Shown: one piece after another, positions 17,006 through 25,956 of the stretch
How positions within the stretch are numbered: the first letter of the stretch is position 1
How the letters are laid out: each line of letters starts with the position of its first letter
NCBI GenBank assembly: GCA_000824785.1
Contig: CCNB01000044.1
Span: forward strand, 62,001-126,000
Direction: 5' to 3'
DNA from: Mesorhizobium plurifarium
GTDB lineage: Bacteria; Pseudomonadota; Alphaproteobacteria; Rhizobiales; Rhizobiaceae
DNA length: 64,000 nt
Translations under genes and position numbers: made by a program
The notes under the pieces: generated by a model
Databases searched by the model: none
What the model was told of the DNA's origin: nothing
Seen by the model: only the letters and a program-made list of their open reading frames with translations

Positions 17006-18205
17006 ATGAAGATCACCGACCTGCGCTGCGCCGTCATCGGCAAGCACCCCATCGTCCGCATCGTCACCGACGAGGGTCTCTACGGCCTTGGCGAGGTCGA
17101 GTTCACCAAGACCTACCTCAAGCCCTTCGTGCTGCATTTCCGCGAGGCGCTGATCGGCGAGGATCCGACGGACGTCGAGCGGGTGATGCTGAAGATCCGC
17201 CAGCGCGGCTCCTTCAAGCCCTATGGCGCGGCGGTCAGCGCCATCGAGCATGCGCTGTGGGACATCGCCGGCAAGGCCGCGGGTGTGCCGGTCTACAAGC
17301 TGCTCGGCGGCAAGGTGCGCGACAAGGTGCGCGTCTATAACGGCTCGATCCGCCGCAAGCGTACGGGCGATCGGCCGGAGGACTACGCGGCCGACGTCAA
17401 ATGGATGATGGAGCAGCCGCAGAACTTCTTCATGGTCAAGCAGGGCATCTCGTTCCACTCCAACATGAAGGACAGCGTCGAGGGTTTCCACTACGGCGTG
17501 ACGCAGAAGAAGGCTGGCTATCACGGCGCGATGGATCAGGGCGTGATCAGCGAGCGCGGTTTCAATCATATGCTCGACTGCGTGATCGCGATGAAGGAAG
17601 TGCTGGGCGACAAGGTGAGCCTGGCGCTCGACTGCGGGCCGGGCTGGATGCTGCCCGATGCGATCAGGTTCGCCCGGGCGGTCGAGAAGTACAATCTGAT
17701 GTGGCTCGAGGACATGCTGACCGGCGACTATGTGCCGTGGGTCAATCCGCAGGCCTATCGGGAGCTGACCACCTCAACCTCGACGCCAATCCATACCGGC
17801 GAGCAGATCTACCTGCGGCACAATTTCAAGGAGCTGATCGAGACCCAGGCCGTGCGCGTCATCGGCCCCGATCCGGCCGATATAGGCGGCATCGCCGAGC
17901 TCAAATGGGTCGCCGAGCACGCCTATATGCACTCGATCCTGATGGCGCCGCACGGCACCGCCAACGGCCTGCTCGGTCTCGGCGCGCTGATCAATGTCTG
18001 CGCCACCTTGCCCGCGAACTATATCGCCTTCGAATATCCCAGTGCCTCCGACCCTTGGTGGGAGGACCTCGTAATCGGTCTGCCGAAGCAGATCGTGAAG
18101 GACAGCATGGTGGATCTGCTGGAAGCGCCGGGGCTGGGCCTCGATATCGACGCCGAAGTAGCACGGAAATATCTCAAGGAAGAGGATGCGGGCTTCTTCG
18201 ACTGA
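17006..18205 (+). CDS. Enolase-superfamily enzyme, mannonate-dehydratase-like layout
   Basis: The 399-residue MR/MLE protein has cap-domain motifs GLYGLGEVEF and AIEHALWDIAGKAAGVPVYK, then K145 (MVKQG), D209 (ALDCGPGW), E235 (LEDM), E266 (GEQIY) and H316 (APHGTANG). Its LEDM/GEQIY motifs and a long linker between the lysine and first metal ligand set it apart from the galactonate type and tie it to the product encoded at 15209. Dehydration of a uronate- or aldonate-derived acid is likely. It is the last plus-strand gene of the operon. Confidence 0.8.
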   Translation: MKITDLRCAVIGKHPIVRIVTDEGLYGLGEVEFTKTYLKPFVLHFREALIGEDPTDVERVMLKIRQRGSFKPYGAAVSAIEHALWDIAGKAAGVPVYKLLGGKVRDKVRVYNGSIRRKRTGDRPEDYAADVKWMMEQPQNFFMVKQGISFHSNMKDSVEGFHYGVTQKKAGYHGAMDQGVISERGFNHMLDCVIAMKEVLGDKVSLALDCGPGWMLPDAIRFARAVEKYNLMWLEDMLTGDYVPWVNPQAYRELTTSTSTPIHTGEQIYLRHNFKELIETQAVRVIGPDPADIGGIAELKWVAEHAYMHSILMAPHGTANGLLGLGALINVCATLPANYIAFEYPSASDPWWEDLVIGLPKQIVKDSMVDLLEAPGLGLDIDAEVARKYLKEEDAGFFD

Positions 18206-18268
18206 GCTTCCTGGCAACCCGGCCTTTGGGTGCCGGGGACTGCGGCGACTGTGAGGTCGCCGATCAGT

Positions 18269-19153
18269 TCACTGTGTCCGCCAGTCATACTCTTGCCGGA
18301 ACCCGAGGACGTCGCGCAACTTTCGATTTGAAATCGGTCCTTCGAATACGTCCATGGCGCGGGTGACCGGTATGTTGGGCGCATGCTTTTTGAGAAACTC
18401 CGCCGTCGGCAATTCAGACACGATGTTGTCGTTGACGGCGTTGAATATCTGGAACCCCAGGCTGTCCTTCTCGATGCACAGGTGGACGATCTGGCCGAGA
18501 TCGCGCGCGTCCATATAGGTCCAGGCGTCGCGCCGCCGCTTCGAGGGATCGGCCAGGAATTCCGGAAAGCGGGCATAGTCATGCGGTTCGACGACGCCGC
18601 CGATCCGCAGCGCATAGATGTCGGCTCCCGTGCGGGAGGCGAAAGACCGCGCGATCTTCTCGCCCAGCAGCTTGGAAAGGCCGTAGCTGTCGGTCGGATC
18701 GACGTCGTAATCCTCATCCACCGGAAACGATGAGAAGTCGCGTTCGCCTTCGGCAAAACAGACGCCGTAGACCGTTTCGCTGGAAGCCGTGACGATCTTG
18801 CGGATGCCGAGCTTGGTGGCGGCCTCGATCACGTTGTAGGTCGACTGCACATTGGCCGCGAACATGGCGTTGTCCGGCCGCAGGAATATCCGCGGCAGCG
18901 CCGCGAAATGGACGACGGCGTCGACCGGGGCGCGACCCTTGCCGCTGAAATACTCGCTGAACCCGAAATGCAGCGTCAGCGCATTGTAGGCTTCGCCGGC
19001 GTCCGCAAGGTCGGTGATGACGGTGTCGACACCCGGCACATCGAGTGGCGTCAGGTCGAGGTTCAGGACCTGATGCCCGCGTTTCAGCAGATAGGGTATG
19101 ACGTGGCGGCCGATCCTGCCGCTGCCGCCGGTGAAAACGATCCGTTTGCCCAT
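18269..19153 (-). CDS. NAD-dependent epimerase/dehydratase (extended SDR)
   Basis: The 294-residue protein has the Rossmann motif FTGGSGRIGRH (7-17), the active-site segment VTASSETVYG (121-130) and the catalytic Y157-x3-K161 in SYGLSKLLGE. These are the hallmarks of extended SDRs that oxidise or epimerise sugars. It lies 64 bp downstream of the dehydratase-like gene at 19218 in the same orientation, so a sugar or lactone dehydrogenase feeding that enzyme is plausible. A nucleotide-sugar epimerase cannot be excluded. Confidence 0.82.
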   Translation of the reverse strand: MGKRIVFTGGSGRIGRHVIPYLLKRGHQVLNLDLTPLDVPGVDTVITDLADAGEAYNALTLHFGFSEYFSGKGRAPVDAVVHFAALPRIFLRPDNAMFAANVQSTYNVIEAATKLGIRKIVTASSETVYGVCFAEGERDFSSFPVDEDYDVDPTDSYGLSKLLGEKIARSFASRTGADIYALRIGGVVEPHDYARFPEFLADPSKRRRDAWTYMDARDLGQIVHLCIEKDSLGFQIFNAVNDNIVSELPTAEFLKKHAPNIPVTRAMDVFEGPISNRKLRDVLGFRQEYDWRTQ

Positions 19154-19217
19154 GGCTTCCTCACAACGGGTTCATCCGATCGAACAACGGCATCCGGCCT
19201 GCAGGCCGGACGATCCG

Positions 19218-20375
19218 TTATTCAAAAATGCCGAAGCCGGGCACGGCGTGTTTATGGACGCCATCCATGTTGAGCTCGATGCCGATGCCGGGCACGTCGG
19301 ACACGGCGATATGCCCGTCCTCGACGATGGACCTCGCGCCGTTCGGCAAGCGGACATAGCTGTCCCATGCTTCCCGCTCCTCGAGCGCGTGCCATTCCAG
19401 AACCAGGAAGTTCGGCACGCTGGCGCAGACATGGCATGTCGCCATCGTGCCCAGCGGCGTCGACACCAGATGCGGCGCGAAGGGCACGTAGTACATCTCG
19501 GCGAGGTTCGCGATCTTGCGGCTTTCCGCCAGGCCGCCGCATTTCGGCACGTCGGGCATGACGACGTCGGCGCCGTAATTCTGGAACAGCTCGCGGAAGC
19601 CCCAGCGCAGGTAGAGGTTTTCGCCGACGCAGATCGGCGTTTTCGTACGCATTCTGATCTGCTTCAGGGCCTCGACATTTTCCGCCGGGATCGGCTCTTC
19701 AAGCCACAGAAGATTGAAGCGCTCCATCTCGGCGGCGATGCGGCTGGCGCTGAGCACGTCATAGCGCGCATGCAGGTCGATGCAGAGATCGATGTCGGGG
19801 CCGACCGCTTCGCGCACCGCCGCCACACGCTCCACCATGAAGCGGAGTTCCGCGCCGTTGATGGTGTGGTTCATCCGGTCGAATTTTGTTGGATGGTGCA
19901 GATTGTCGATGTCGAACTTCAGAGCGGTGAAGCCCTCCTCAACCATGCGGCGGGCGCGGGCCGTACATCCTTGCGGCGATCCCGATTCGTCATCGCCTTC
20001 GCCGCAATCGGCGTAGAGCCTTATCCGGTCGCGGAACTTGCCGCCAAACATGCGGTAGAGCGGCTGGCCGGCGGCTTTCGCAGCCACGTCCCATAGCGCC
20101 ATTTCGAGCCCGGTGAGGGCGATGAGAAAGACGCCGGCCTGCGCGCCGGAAAACACGTGATCGCGGCGGATCTTGTCCCAGCAATATTCGACATTGCGCG
20201 GGTCCTCGCCGATCAGCTCCGACTTCAGCTCCGAGATCAGCCCGACGATTGCGGCCGCGCCCGCATCGGGATTGGCTTCGCCATAGCCGGAGATGCCGGC
20301 GTCCGTATCGATCCGGATCAGGGTTGCCCTGCCGTGATAGGCGACGACCGCCGTCTTGATGTCCACGATCTTCAT
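19218..20375 (-). CDS. Enolase-superfamily sugar-acid dehydratase (MR/MLE)
   Basis: The 385-residue protein has GISGYGEANPDAG and LEMALWDVAAKAAGQPLYR in the cap, then K153 (LKFDID), D200 and H202 (IDLHARYD), E226 (LEEP), E252 (VGENLY) and H302 (APHLVSTPLG). This is a third residue pattern among the five enolase-superfamily genes here, so substrate or stereochemistry probably differs. Its promoter carries an operator of the CTTGTCTRATAAG family over the predicted -10 box, so it is probably repressed by the FCD regulator encoded at 21734. It is probably the first gene of a two-gene operon with the epimerase. Confidence 0.84.
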   Translation of the reverse strand: MKIVDIKTAVVAYHGRATLIRIDTDAGISGYGEANPDAGAAAIVGLISELKSELIGEDPRNVEYCWDKIRRDHVFSGAQAGVFLIALTGLEMALWDVAAKAAGQPLYRMFGGKFRDRIRLYADCGEGDDESGSPQGCTARARRMVEEGFTALKFDIDNLHHPTKFDRMNHTINGAELRFMVERVAAVREAVGPDIDLCIDLHARYDVLSASRIAAEMERFNLLWLEEPIPAENVEALKQIRMRTKTPICVGENLYLRWGFRELFQNYGADVVMPDVPKCGGLAESRKIANLAEMYYVPFAPHLVSTPLGTMATCHVCASVPNFLVLEWHALEEREAWDSYVRLPNGARSIVEDGHIAVSDVPGIGIELNMDGVHKHAVPGFGIFE

Positions 20376-20436
20376 CGGATCCTCTCCCCGTCATGGCGCC
20401 GCGCTTGCAGGGCGCAAAATTTCGCCTGGAAGCTAA

Positions 20437-20477
20437 CTTGTCTAATAAGCATACAAGATTGAATGTTGAGACGTAAA
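20437..20477 (-). promoter_or_regulatory. Promoter and GntR operator for the dehydratase at 19218
   Basis: On the minus strand TTTACG (20472-20477) and TATGCT (20448-20453) are separated by 18 bp. The operator CTTGTCTAATAAG at 20437-20449 overlaps the downstream edge of the -10 box. The 13-mer is nearly identical to the site at 22442 beside the regulator gene. Promoter and repression are inferred from sequence only. Confidence 0.6.
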
Positions 20478-20586
20478 CCCCCTTTGAGAGGTTTTGCGCG
20501 GCGGACCTTTGATGGCGCTCATTAGCATTGAATTATTTGATGAATTTATGACTCTCGATCAGGAATCGCGATTCTCCAGAAAGGCA

Positions 20587-20599
20587 CTTGTTAGACGAG
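20587..20599. promoter_or_regulatory. Third operator-like 13-mer before the aldo/keto reductase
   Basis: CTTGTTAGACGAG matches the half-sites of the CTTGTCTRATAAG family and is followed by ATAAGCGTATAA, similar to ATAAGCATACAA beside the first site. It lies 69 bp before the reductase start in an AT-rich stretch. The 292-bp gap between the genes (20376-20667) otherwise holds only this promoter-like region. Confidence 0.45.
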
Positions 20600-20667
20600 T
20601 ATATAAGCGTATAAATTCGATGAAAGCAGGGCTTGACCCATTCACGCCGCCAACCGGGAGGAAAAGA

Positions 20668-21654
20668 ATGCAACAGCGACAGCTGGGATCGTCGCCGGTG
20701 AAGGTATCGGAGATCGGCCTGGGGACCTGGGGTATGTCCGGCGCCTTTTGGGGCGCGGCCGACGACAAGGAATCGATCCGGGTGATCAGACGCGCCCTGG
20801 AGCTTGGCATCACGCTGATCGATACGGCCGAGGCCTACGGACAGGGCCATGCCGAGGAGGTCGTCGGCGAGGCGCTGGCCGGTCGCCGCGACAAGGCTGT
20901 CATCGCGACCAAGGTCGCGCCCAATCATCTCGAACCCGCTGCGATCGAGGCGGCGCTCGACGGTTCGTTGAAGCGCATGCGGACGGACTATGTCGACGTC
21001 TATTTCGTCCACTGGCCGAACTCGGATTTTCCGATCGGCCCGACCATGGAGATGATGGAGCGGCTGCGCGCGTCAGGGCGCATCAAGGCAGTCGGCGTCT
21101 CGAATTTCAGCGTCGCCGACATGGACAGCGCCCGTCAGCATGGCGTCATCGACGTGCTCCAGCCGCCCTACAACATGCTATGGCGCGAGGTCGAGGCCGA
21201 GACGCTGCCCTATTGCCGCAAGCACAATATCGGCGTGATGCCCTATAGTGGCCTGGCCCAAGGACTGCTCACCGGCACGCTGTCGCCCGACACGAAGTTC
21301 GTCGAGGGTGATGAGCGGCGCACGACCGTGCTGTTCCAGCCGGGCACCTATGAGCGGGCGGTGAATGCCGTCGACCTCCTCAAGCCGATCGCGGCGCGCT
21401 ACGGCAAGACGGTTCCGCAGCTTGCGATACAGTGGCTCACCAGCCGACCAGGCGTCAGCTCGCCGCTGGTCGGCGCCCGCACCGTCAAGGAGCTGGAGGA
21501 GAACGTCGAGAGCGCCGGCTGGACGATTTCCGATGCGGACATCGCCGCCATCGACAGGATCACCGCGCCCGTCTGGGCGGAAATCAAGGACAAGGGCGAC
21601 ATGTTCGGTTTCCGCGCACGCCAGCGCCAGGAACAACAAGCGAAGAGGGCCTAG
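20668..21654 (+). CDS. Aldo/keto reductase
   Basis: The start at 20668 follows GGGAGGAAAAGA, a strong ribosome-binding site. A longer in-frame reading to 20494 crosses the regulatory region and is rejected. The 328-residue TIM-barrel oxidoreductase has the catalytic tetrad D52, Y57 (LIDTAEAYGQG), K82 (ATKV) and H115 (YFVHWP), plus the NADP(H)-binding GVSNFS. It probably oxidises or reduces a sugar or sugar aldehyde. It is divergent from the dehydratase at 19218 and convergent with the regulator at 21734, and is probably co-regulated with them. Confidence 0.87.
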   Translation: MQQRQLGSSPVKVSEIGLGTWGMSGAFWGAADDKESIRVIRRALELGITLIDTAEAYGQGHAEEVVGEALAGRRDKAVIATKVAPNHLEPAAIEAALDGSLKRMRTDYVDVYFVHWPNSDFPIGPTMEMMERLRASGRIKAVGVSNFSVADMDSARQHGVIDVLQPPYNMLWREVEAETLPYCRKHNIGVMPYSGLAQGLLTGTLSPDTKFVEGDERRTTVLFQPGTYERAVNAVDLLKPIAARYGKTVPQLAIQWLTSRPGVSSPLVGARTVKELEENVESAGWTISDADIAAIDRITAPVWAEIKDKGDMFGFRARQRQEQQAKRA

Positions 21655-21695
21655 CTCACTTCAGCGGGATTGCTCACGTGTCCTCCCGGCACGCT

Positions 21696-21734
21696 GCGGC
21701 GCAGCCAGCGCAAATGCTGGCTGCGCCGCTTCTT
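21696..21734 (+). terminator. Strong hairpin terminator
   Basis: GCGGCGCAGCCAGC and GCTGGCTGCGCCGC are perfect 14-bp arms around a six-base loop, followed on the plus strand by TTCTT. It lies between the convergent aldo/keto reductase and GntR genes and should stop the former. The T-tract is short. Confidence 0.75.
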
Positions 21735-22438
21735 CAGCGAGGCAGGCCGACCGCGGTGGTCTTCTTGAGGTGCCGGCGCATCGCTTCCTCGGCCCGCTTT
21801 TCGTCGCGCGCCACGAGCGCCTCGTAGATCGCCCGGTGCATTTCAGTTGCGGAGGGAAGCGCATGGGGCATCTGATTGCTGATGCGCCTGCTCGCCATCT
21901 GCCACCACCGGGACGAATACATGAAACGGTCGAGAATCCTGTTCTGCGCCGCCCGGCAAATCTCCATGTGGAAATCGAGGTCGAGCTTCAGATAGGCGTC
22001 CGGATTGTCCTCGCTTGCCGACATCGCCGCCAGCAAGGTGCCAAGACGCTCGAGCTTTTCCTTGGTCATATGCTTGGCCGCGATGGCGGCGATGGCTGGT
22101 TCGATGATTATCCGCGTCGCATGCGCTTCGGCCAGGATCTCGCGCATCTGCTCGGGCGGCAGCCAGTCGATGAGCAATGGGCTGAGATAGTCCCATTCCT
22201 CGGCTGGGCGCAGCACCACGCGCCGCCCTTGAGCGATCTCGATCATATCGAGCGACGCCAGGATCTTCAGCGCCTCTCGCGCGACCGCACGCGAGACCCC
22301 GAATTCCTGGAGGATCTGCTGTTCCGACGGTCCCTGTCCGCCCGCGACACCGCCGCTGGCGATGCGACGCGCAAGCACGCCCGCCACTTGCTTGGGCAAA
22401 GTTTGAAGCTTGACCTCGACGGTATCCATCACTAACAT
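21734..22438 (-). CDS. GntR-family regulator, FCD type
   Basis: The 234-residue protein has a winged helix at about residues 8-75 (FGVSRAVAREALKILASLDMI) and an FCD domain with probable metal ligands in DLDFHMEICRA and the late HRAIYEALVARDEKRAEEAM. The start could be 22438 or an ATG at 22429; the short predicted leader favours the latter slightly. Two copies of a CTTGTCTGATAAG-like operator bracket its predicted promoter, which points to autoregulation. The same operator at 20437 and 20587 suggests that it also controls the dehydratase/epimerase and reductase genes, and the importer at 22776. Confidence 0.86.
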   Translation of the reverse strand: MLVMDTVEVKLQTLPKQVAGVLARRIASGGVAGGQGPSEQQILQEFGVSRAVAREALKILASLDMIEIAQGRRVVLRPAEEWDYLSPLLIDWLPPEQMREILAEAHATRIIIEPAIAAIAAKHMTKEKLERLGTLLAAMSASEDNPDAYLKLDLDFHMEICRAAQNRILDRFMYSSRWWQMASRRISNQMPHALPSATEMHRAIYEALVARDEKRAEEAMRRHLKKTTAVGLPR

Positions 22439-22441
22439 CCA

Positions 22442-22498
22442 CTTGTCTGATAAGCTTATAGGCTGATAGCTAGATATGCAGTCAACTTATCTCATAAA
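22442..22498 (-). promoter_or_regulatory. Autoregulated promoter with two operators
   Basis: Operators CTTGTCTGATAAG (22442-22454) and CTTATCTCATAAA (22486-22498) flank a minus-strand promoter with TTGACT (-35, complement of 22480-22485) and TATAAG (-10, complement of 22455-22460). Operator centres are 44 bp apart, close to four helical turns. The rest of the 337-bp gap up to 22775 is the leader of the importer operon and holds no other gene I can support. Confidence 0.6.
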
Positions 22499-22775
22499 AA
22501 CGCTCACTAGCCTATAACACGGCCTGCGGAAAGGGATCGAGGCGGTGTCGAGCCGCCATTCTCTGTCGCCGCCGTCCGAGATCACGATCGATACGCCTGC
22601 GCAACCGAGCGAGGCGTGTTGGAGCGCAAGTGCCGATCGCCCGGACGTTGCAAGCGTCGTTCGGGACCAATCCACGCAGCCTAGCGGCGGGAGGAGCACG
22701 CCGCTGGCTGCCGAGGCTGAAAGTCGTCGGCCGTCCCTGGATGGACCGACCAGTCAAACCAAGGAGGAGATTGTG

Positions 22776-24056
22776 ATGTCCGGAAACTTATCGAGACGCA
22801 AATTCCTGGCCGCGAGCGCGGCAGTGACGGCCGGCTCGCTTGCCGCGCCGTGGGTTGCCAGGGCAGACGCCAAAGAGATCACCGCATTGCTGATCACGGG
22901 CGGCCCGCTCTATCCCAAATACTGGGAGAAGATCGTTCAGGACTTCACCGCCAAGACCGGCATCAAGGTTCGCTACGACCTTCTGGAATTCACGCCCCTG
23001 ACGGCGAAGGTGGTCACGTTGAGCGCGGCGCGCTCGAGCCAGTACGACGTCTACAGCACCCACACGGCGCAGATCGATTCCTATTTCAACCATTTCGCGC
23101 CGCTGAACAGCTATTTCAGCGACGCCGAACTGGCGGATTTCTATCCGGTCGCGGTCAAATATTTGCGCGACCCCAAGACGGGAAATCTGGCGGCTATCCC
23201 ACGCAACATGGATGCGCGCGTTCAGTATTACCGCAGCGACATCTACCAGGAGAAAGGCCTGAAGCCGGCCGAGACCTGGGAAGAGCTCGTCGATGTCGGC
23301 CTGAAACTCACCGGCGACGGTCACTATGGCCTCGTCGTGCCGGGGCAGGGCGACCCCGCCCAGCGCACCTTCAGCGACCTGCTTTGGCAGGCCGGCGGCG
23401 ACTGGGTCGACCAGGCCAACAAGCCGGCGTTCAATTCCGAAGCCGGCATCAAGGCGCTCACCTTCTACCGCGATCTGATCCAGAAGCACAAAATCGTGCC
23501 GTCCGATGCCGTTGGTTATCAATGGAACGAGAACTCGACCGAATTCTCGTCCGGCACGGTCTATGCCACTTTCGATTGGCCCGGCGCCTTCGCCACCCTG
23601 TCCAATCCGGAGACCTCGCGGATCGTCGGCAAATGGTCGACAGCTCCCTACGTGCGGGACAAGGCCGCGATTTCATGCGCCATCTCCCATGCCATGGCGC
23701 TGAATGGCCAATCCGGACGCAAGGACCCCGCCGTCGAGTTCATCAAATACACGGTCGGCGCGGATGCCCAGCGGCTGCAGTTCGATCAGTTTACCAACTT
23801 CCCGAGCAGCCAGGCGATAGCCAAGGAGGTGATCGCCGCGGCGAAAGGACCGCAGGCCACATGGCTGCAGCAGCTCGAGACGACGATCGCGAACGGCAAG
23901 GAATGGCCCAAGCTTGCCGGGTTCTCAAAGGTCTGCACCTTGATGTTCTCGGCCATCGAGCAGGCGCTGTCCGATCAGGTTTCGCCCGCCGACTCGCTCA
24001 ATCAGGCGGCGACGGAAGCGGAAGAGATCATGCGTCGGGCCGGAGCTTACGACTGA
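22776..24056 (+). CDS. ABC transporter solute-binding protein with twin-arginine signal
   Basis: The start is set at 22776, after AAGGAGGAGATTGTG. The 426-residue protein begins with SRRKFLAASAAVTAGSLA and an AWVARA-like cleavage site, a twin-arginine (Tat) export signal, so it is probably exported folded. The body matches family-1 (CUT1) binding proteins, for example YWEKIVQDFTAKTGIKVRYD near the N-terminus and a C-terminal helical domain. It leads the second CUT1 importer operon. The ligand is unknown, probably a sugar or sugar acid. Confidence 0.88.
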   Translation: MSGNLSRRKFLAASAAVTAGSLAAPWVARADAKEITALLITGGPLYPKYWEKIVQDFTAKTGIKVRYDLLEFTPLTAKVVTLSAARSSQYDVYSTHTAQIDSYFNHFAPLNSYFSDAELADFYPVAVKYLRDPKTGNLAAIPRNMDARVQYYRSDIYQEKGLKPAETWEELVDVGLKLTGDGHYGLVVPGQGDPAQRTFSDLLWQAGGDWVDQANKPAFNSEAGIKALTFYRDLIQKHKIVPSDAVGYQWNENSTEFSSGTVYATFDWPGAFATLSNPETSRIVGKWSTAPYVRDKAAISCAISHAMALNGQSGRKDPAVEFIKYTVGADAQRLQFDQFTNFPSSQAIAKEVIAAAKGPQATWLQQLETTIANGKEWPKLAGFSKVCTLMFSAIEQALSDQVSPADSLNQAATEAEEIMRRAGAYD

Positions 24057-24058
24057 GA

Positions 24059-24982
24059 ATGTCGGTCGTCGCACAGCACCAGGCGCCAGGGCGCCGGCGA
24101 CGTTCGCCGCTGCCCTACACCTGGCAGAGAGGCTACCTACTGGCCAGCCCGGCGCTCCTCGTCATGCTGGCCATCCTCATCTATCCGCTCGGATACTCCT
24201 TCATCATGAGCTTCTTCCGCTGGGATTTGAGCGGCTCGGCGCCATTCATCGGGACCGGAAACTACACCGACGAGCTTTTCGGCCGCCAGTTCAACCAGGC
24301 GCTGCGAAACCAGACCATTTTCAGCGTCGTTTCCATCACGATCGAAGTGGTGGCCGGCATGGCGATCGCCGTGCTCGTCAACGGCAAATTGCGCGGCATG
24401 CGCCTTGCGCGCACGTTGCTTTTGGTCCCGCCGATGATCGCGCCCGCCGTCGTCGGCCTGAACTTCCGCTGGCTGTTCAACACCCAATACGGCTTGGTCG
24501 ACGCGTTGCTGCGCATGTTCAACCTGCCCGACATCCCGTGGCTCAACCATCCGGCCTGGGCACTCGTCTCGGTGATCGTCGCCGATGTCTGGCAGAACAC
24601 GCCGCTGATGGTGCTTTTGTTCCTTGCCGGCCTGCAATCCCTGCCGCAGGAGCCGCTCGAGGCGGCCACCGTGGACGGCGCCACGCCATGGCAGCGCTTT
24701 TGGCACATCGTGCTGCCGCTGATGCGTCCGGTCATCATGATCGCGCTGATGCTGCGCATCATAGACACGTTCCGCACCTTCGACGTCGTCTGGCTGATGA
24801 CCCAGGGCGGACCGGGCGGCGCCACCAACCTGCTCACGGTCTATTCCTATCTGCTGGCGTTTCAGGCGGTGGATTTCGGACACGCGGCCGCGGTCTCCTA
24901 CATCGCGCTGGGCATGTCGCTGTTCGTGCTCGCCCTGCTCTACGGAGTGCCGTGGCTTATTGCGAAACGGAGGGCGATATGA
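24059..24982 (+). CDS. Sugar ABC transporter permease, MalF/UgpA-like
   Basis: The ATG at 24059 is only two bases after the binding-protein stop; the frame is open far upstream, but that part overlaps the previous gene. The 307-residue product has about six membrane helices and the EAA loop LEAATVDGATPWQRFWHIVL near residues 200-220. It pairs with the product encoded at 24979, with which it overlaps by four bases. Confidence 0.9.
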   Translation: MSVVAQHQAPGRRRRSPLPYTWQRGYLLASPALLVMLAILIYPLGYSFIMSFFRWDLSGSAPFIGTGNYTDELFGRQFNQALRNQTIFSVVSITIEVVAGMAIAVLVNGKLRGMRLARTLLLVPPMIAPAVVGLNFRWLFNTQYGLVDALLRMFNLPDIPWLNHPAWALVSVIVADVWQNTPLMVLLFLAGLQSLPQEPLEAATVDGATPWQRFWHIVLPLMRPVIMIALMLRIIDTFRTFDVVWLMTQGGPGGATNLLTVYSYLLAFQAVDFGHAAAVSYIALGMSLFVLALLYGVPWLIAKRRAI

Positions 24983-25857
24983 CCGAAGCCGTCATCGTCG
25001 GCGCGCGTGCCAAGCCAAAGCGGCGGCGCCGCCGGTTCACGGCGGGGATCGCCGGTCAGTACCTGGCGCTGGTCCTGACCGTCGCCCTCACCGTCTTTCC
25101 GTTGGTGTGGCTGTTCCTGACCTCGATCCGCAGCTCGGCCGACATATTCTCGGTTCCGGTGCACATCATTCCCGAGACCGCGACGCTGACGCAGTATGTC
25201 TCCGTTTTCGCCCAGTACGACACGATGGGCTATGTCTGGAACACCGTCATCGTCTCGGTGGCGACGGTCGTCCTCGTCCATCTGCTGGCCATTCCCTGCG
25301 CCTATGCGCTGTCGCGCTTCAGGATGCCGGGCGCCATGCTGATCTTCGGGCTGCTTTTGATCATGCGCATGATCCCGGTCATCGCGCTTGCCATCCCGCT
25401 CTTCGCCGTGTTCGCCGCCATGGGGCTGCTCGACACCGTCTGGGCGCTGATTCTCAGCCATACGGCGGCCAAACTGCCCGTCGCCATCTGGCTGCTTCTG
25501 GGCTTCATCCAGGACGTGCCGAAAGAGATCGAAGAGGCCGCCCAGTCGGACGGCGCCGGCACCGTGCGCACGCTGGTCCAGATCGTGGCGCCGCTGATTG
25601 CGCCCGGCATCGGCGCCAGCGCCGTCATCACCTTCCTCTTCACCTGGAACGACCTCTTGCTCGCCTTGACCCTGACCTCCAGCAAGGCCGCGCAGACGCT
25701 GCCGGTCGGGCTCACCAATTTCGTCTCGCAGTTCGGCATCGACTGGGGCGCTATGTCGGCCGCCGGCGTGCTCATGGTCATCCCGACCTTGGTGTTCGTC
25801 TGGTTTGCCCAGGGGCTGCTGGTCAAAGGCCTGACCACCGGCGCGGTTCGCGGCTGA
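24979..25857 (+). CDS. Sugar ABC transporter permease, MalG/UgpE-like
   Basis: The 292-residue inner-membrane protein starts at the ATG in ATGA overlapping the previous stop. A basic N-terminus (KPKRRRRRF) is followed by about six membrane helices and the EAA loop EIEEAAQSDGAGTVRTLVQI. The C-terminus QGLLVKGLTTGAVRG is typical of the MalG side. It completes the channel of the second CUT1 importer. Confidence 0.9.
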   Translation: MTEAVIVGARAKPKRRRRRFTAGIAGQYLALVLTVALTVFPLVWLFLTSIRSSADIFSVPVHIIPETATLTQYVSVFAQYDTMGYVWNTVIVSVATVVLVHLLAIPCAYALSRFRMPGAMLIFGLLLIMRMIPVIALAIPLFAVFAAMGLLDTVWALILSHTAAKLPVAIWLLLGFIQDVPKEIEEAAQSDGAGTVRTLVQIVAPLIAPGIGASAVITFLFTWNDLLLALTLTSSKAAQTLPVGLTNFVSQFGIDWGAMSAAGVLMVIPTLVFVWFAQGLLVKGLTTGAVRG

Positions 25858-25956
25858 GTAGCGGACATAGACCACAGGGCGCTCGACGGCTTCGCCGAGG
25901 GCGACTGAGTGACGATCGATGAGGTTGGCGCCTCACCGCACATTGGAGGAAACGGA

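Noticed and set aside
20494..20667. Upstream in-frame extension of the aldo/keto reductase gene
   Set aside because: It crosses an operator-like site and an AT-rich region and is not part of the TIM barrel; GGGAGG before 20668 is the better start.
22682..22704. AGCGGCG/CGCCGCT stem-loop with GGAGGAG in the loop as a riboswitch or leader peptide control
   Set aside because: The stem is 72 bases from the start codon, no small open frame follows it, and one short GC stem in GC-rich DNA is weak evidence.
22545..22775. Upstream in-frame extension of the Tat-type binding-protein gene
   Set aside because: It would put 77 polar residues before a clear twin-arginine signal peptide; the AAGGAGGAG site before 22776 decides the start.
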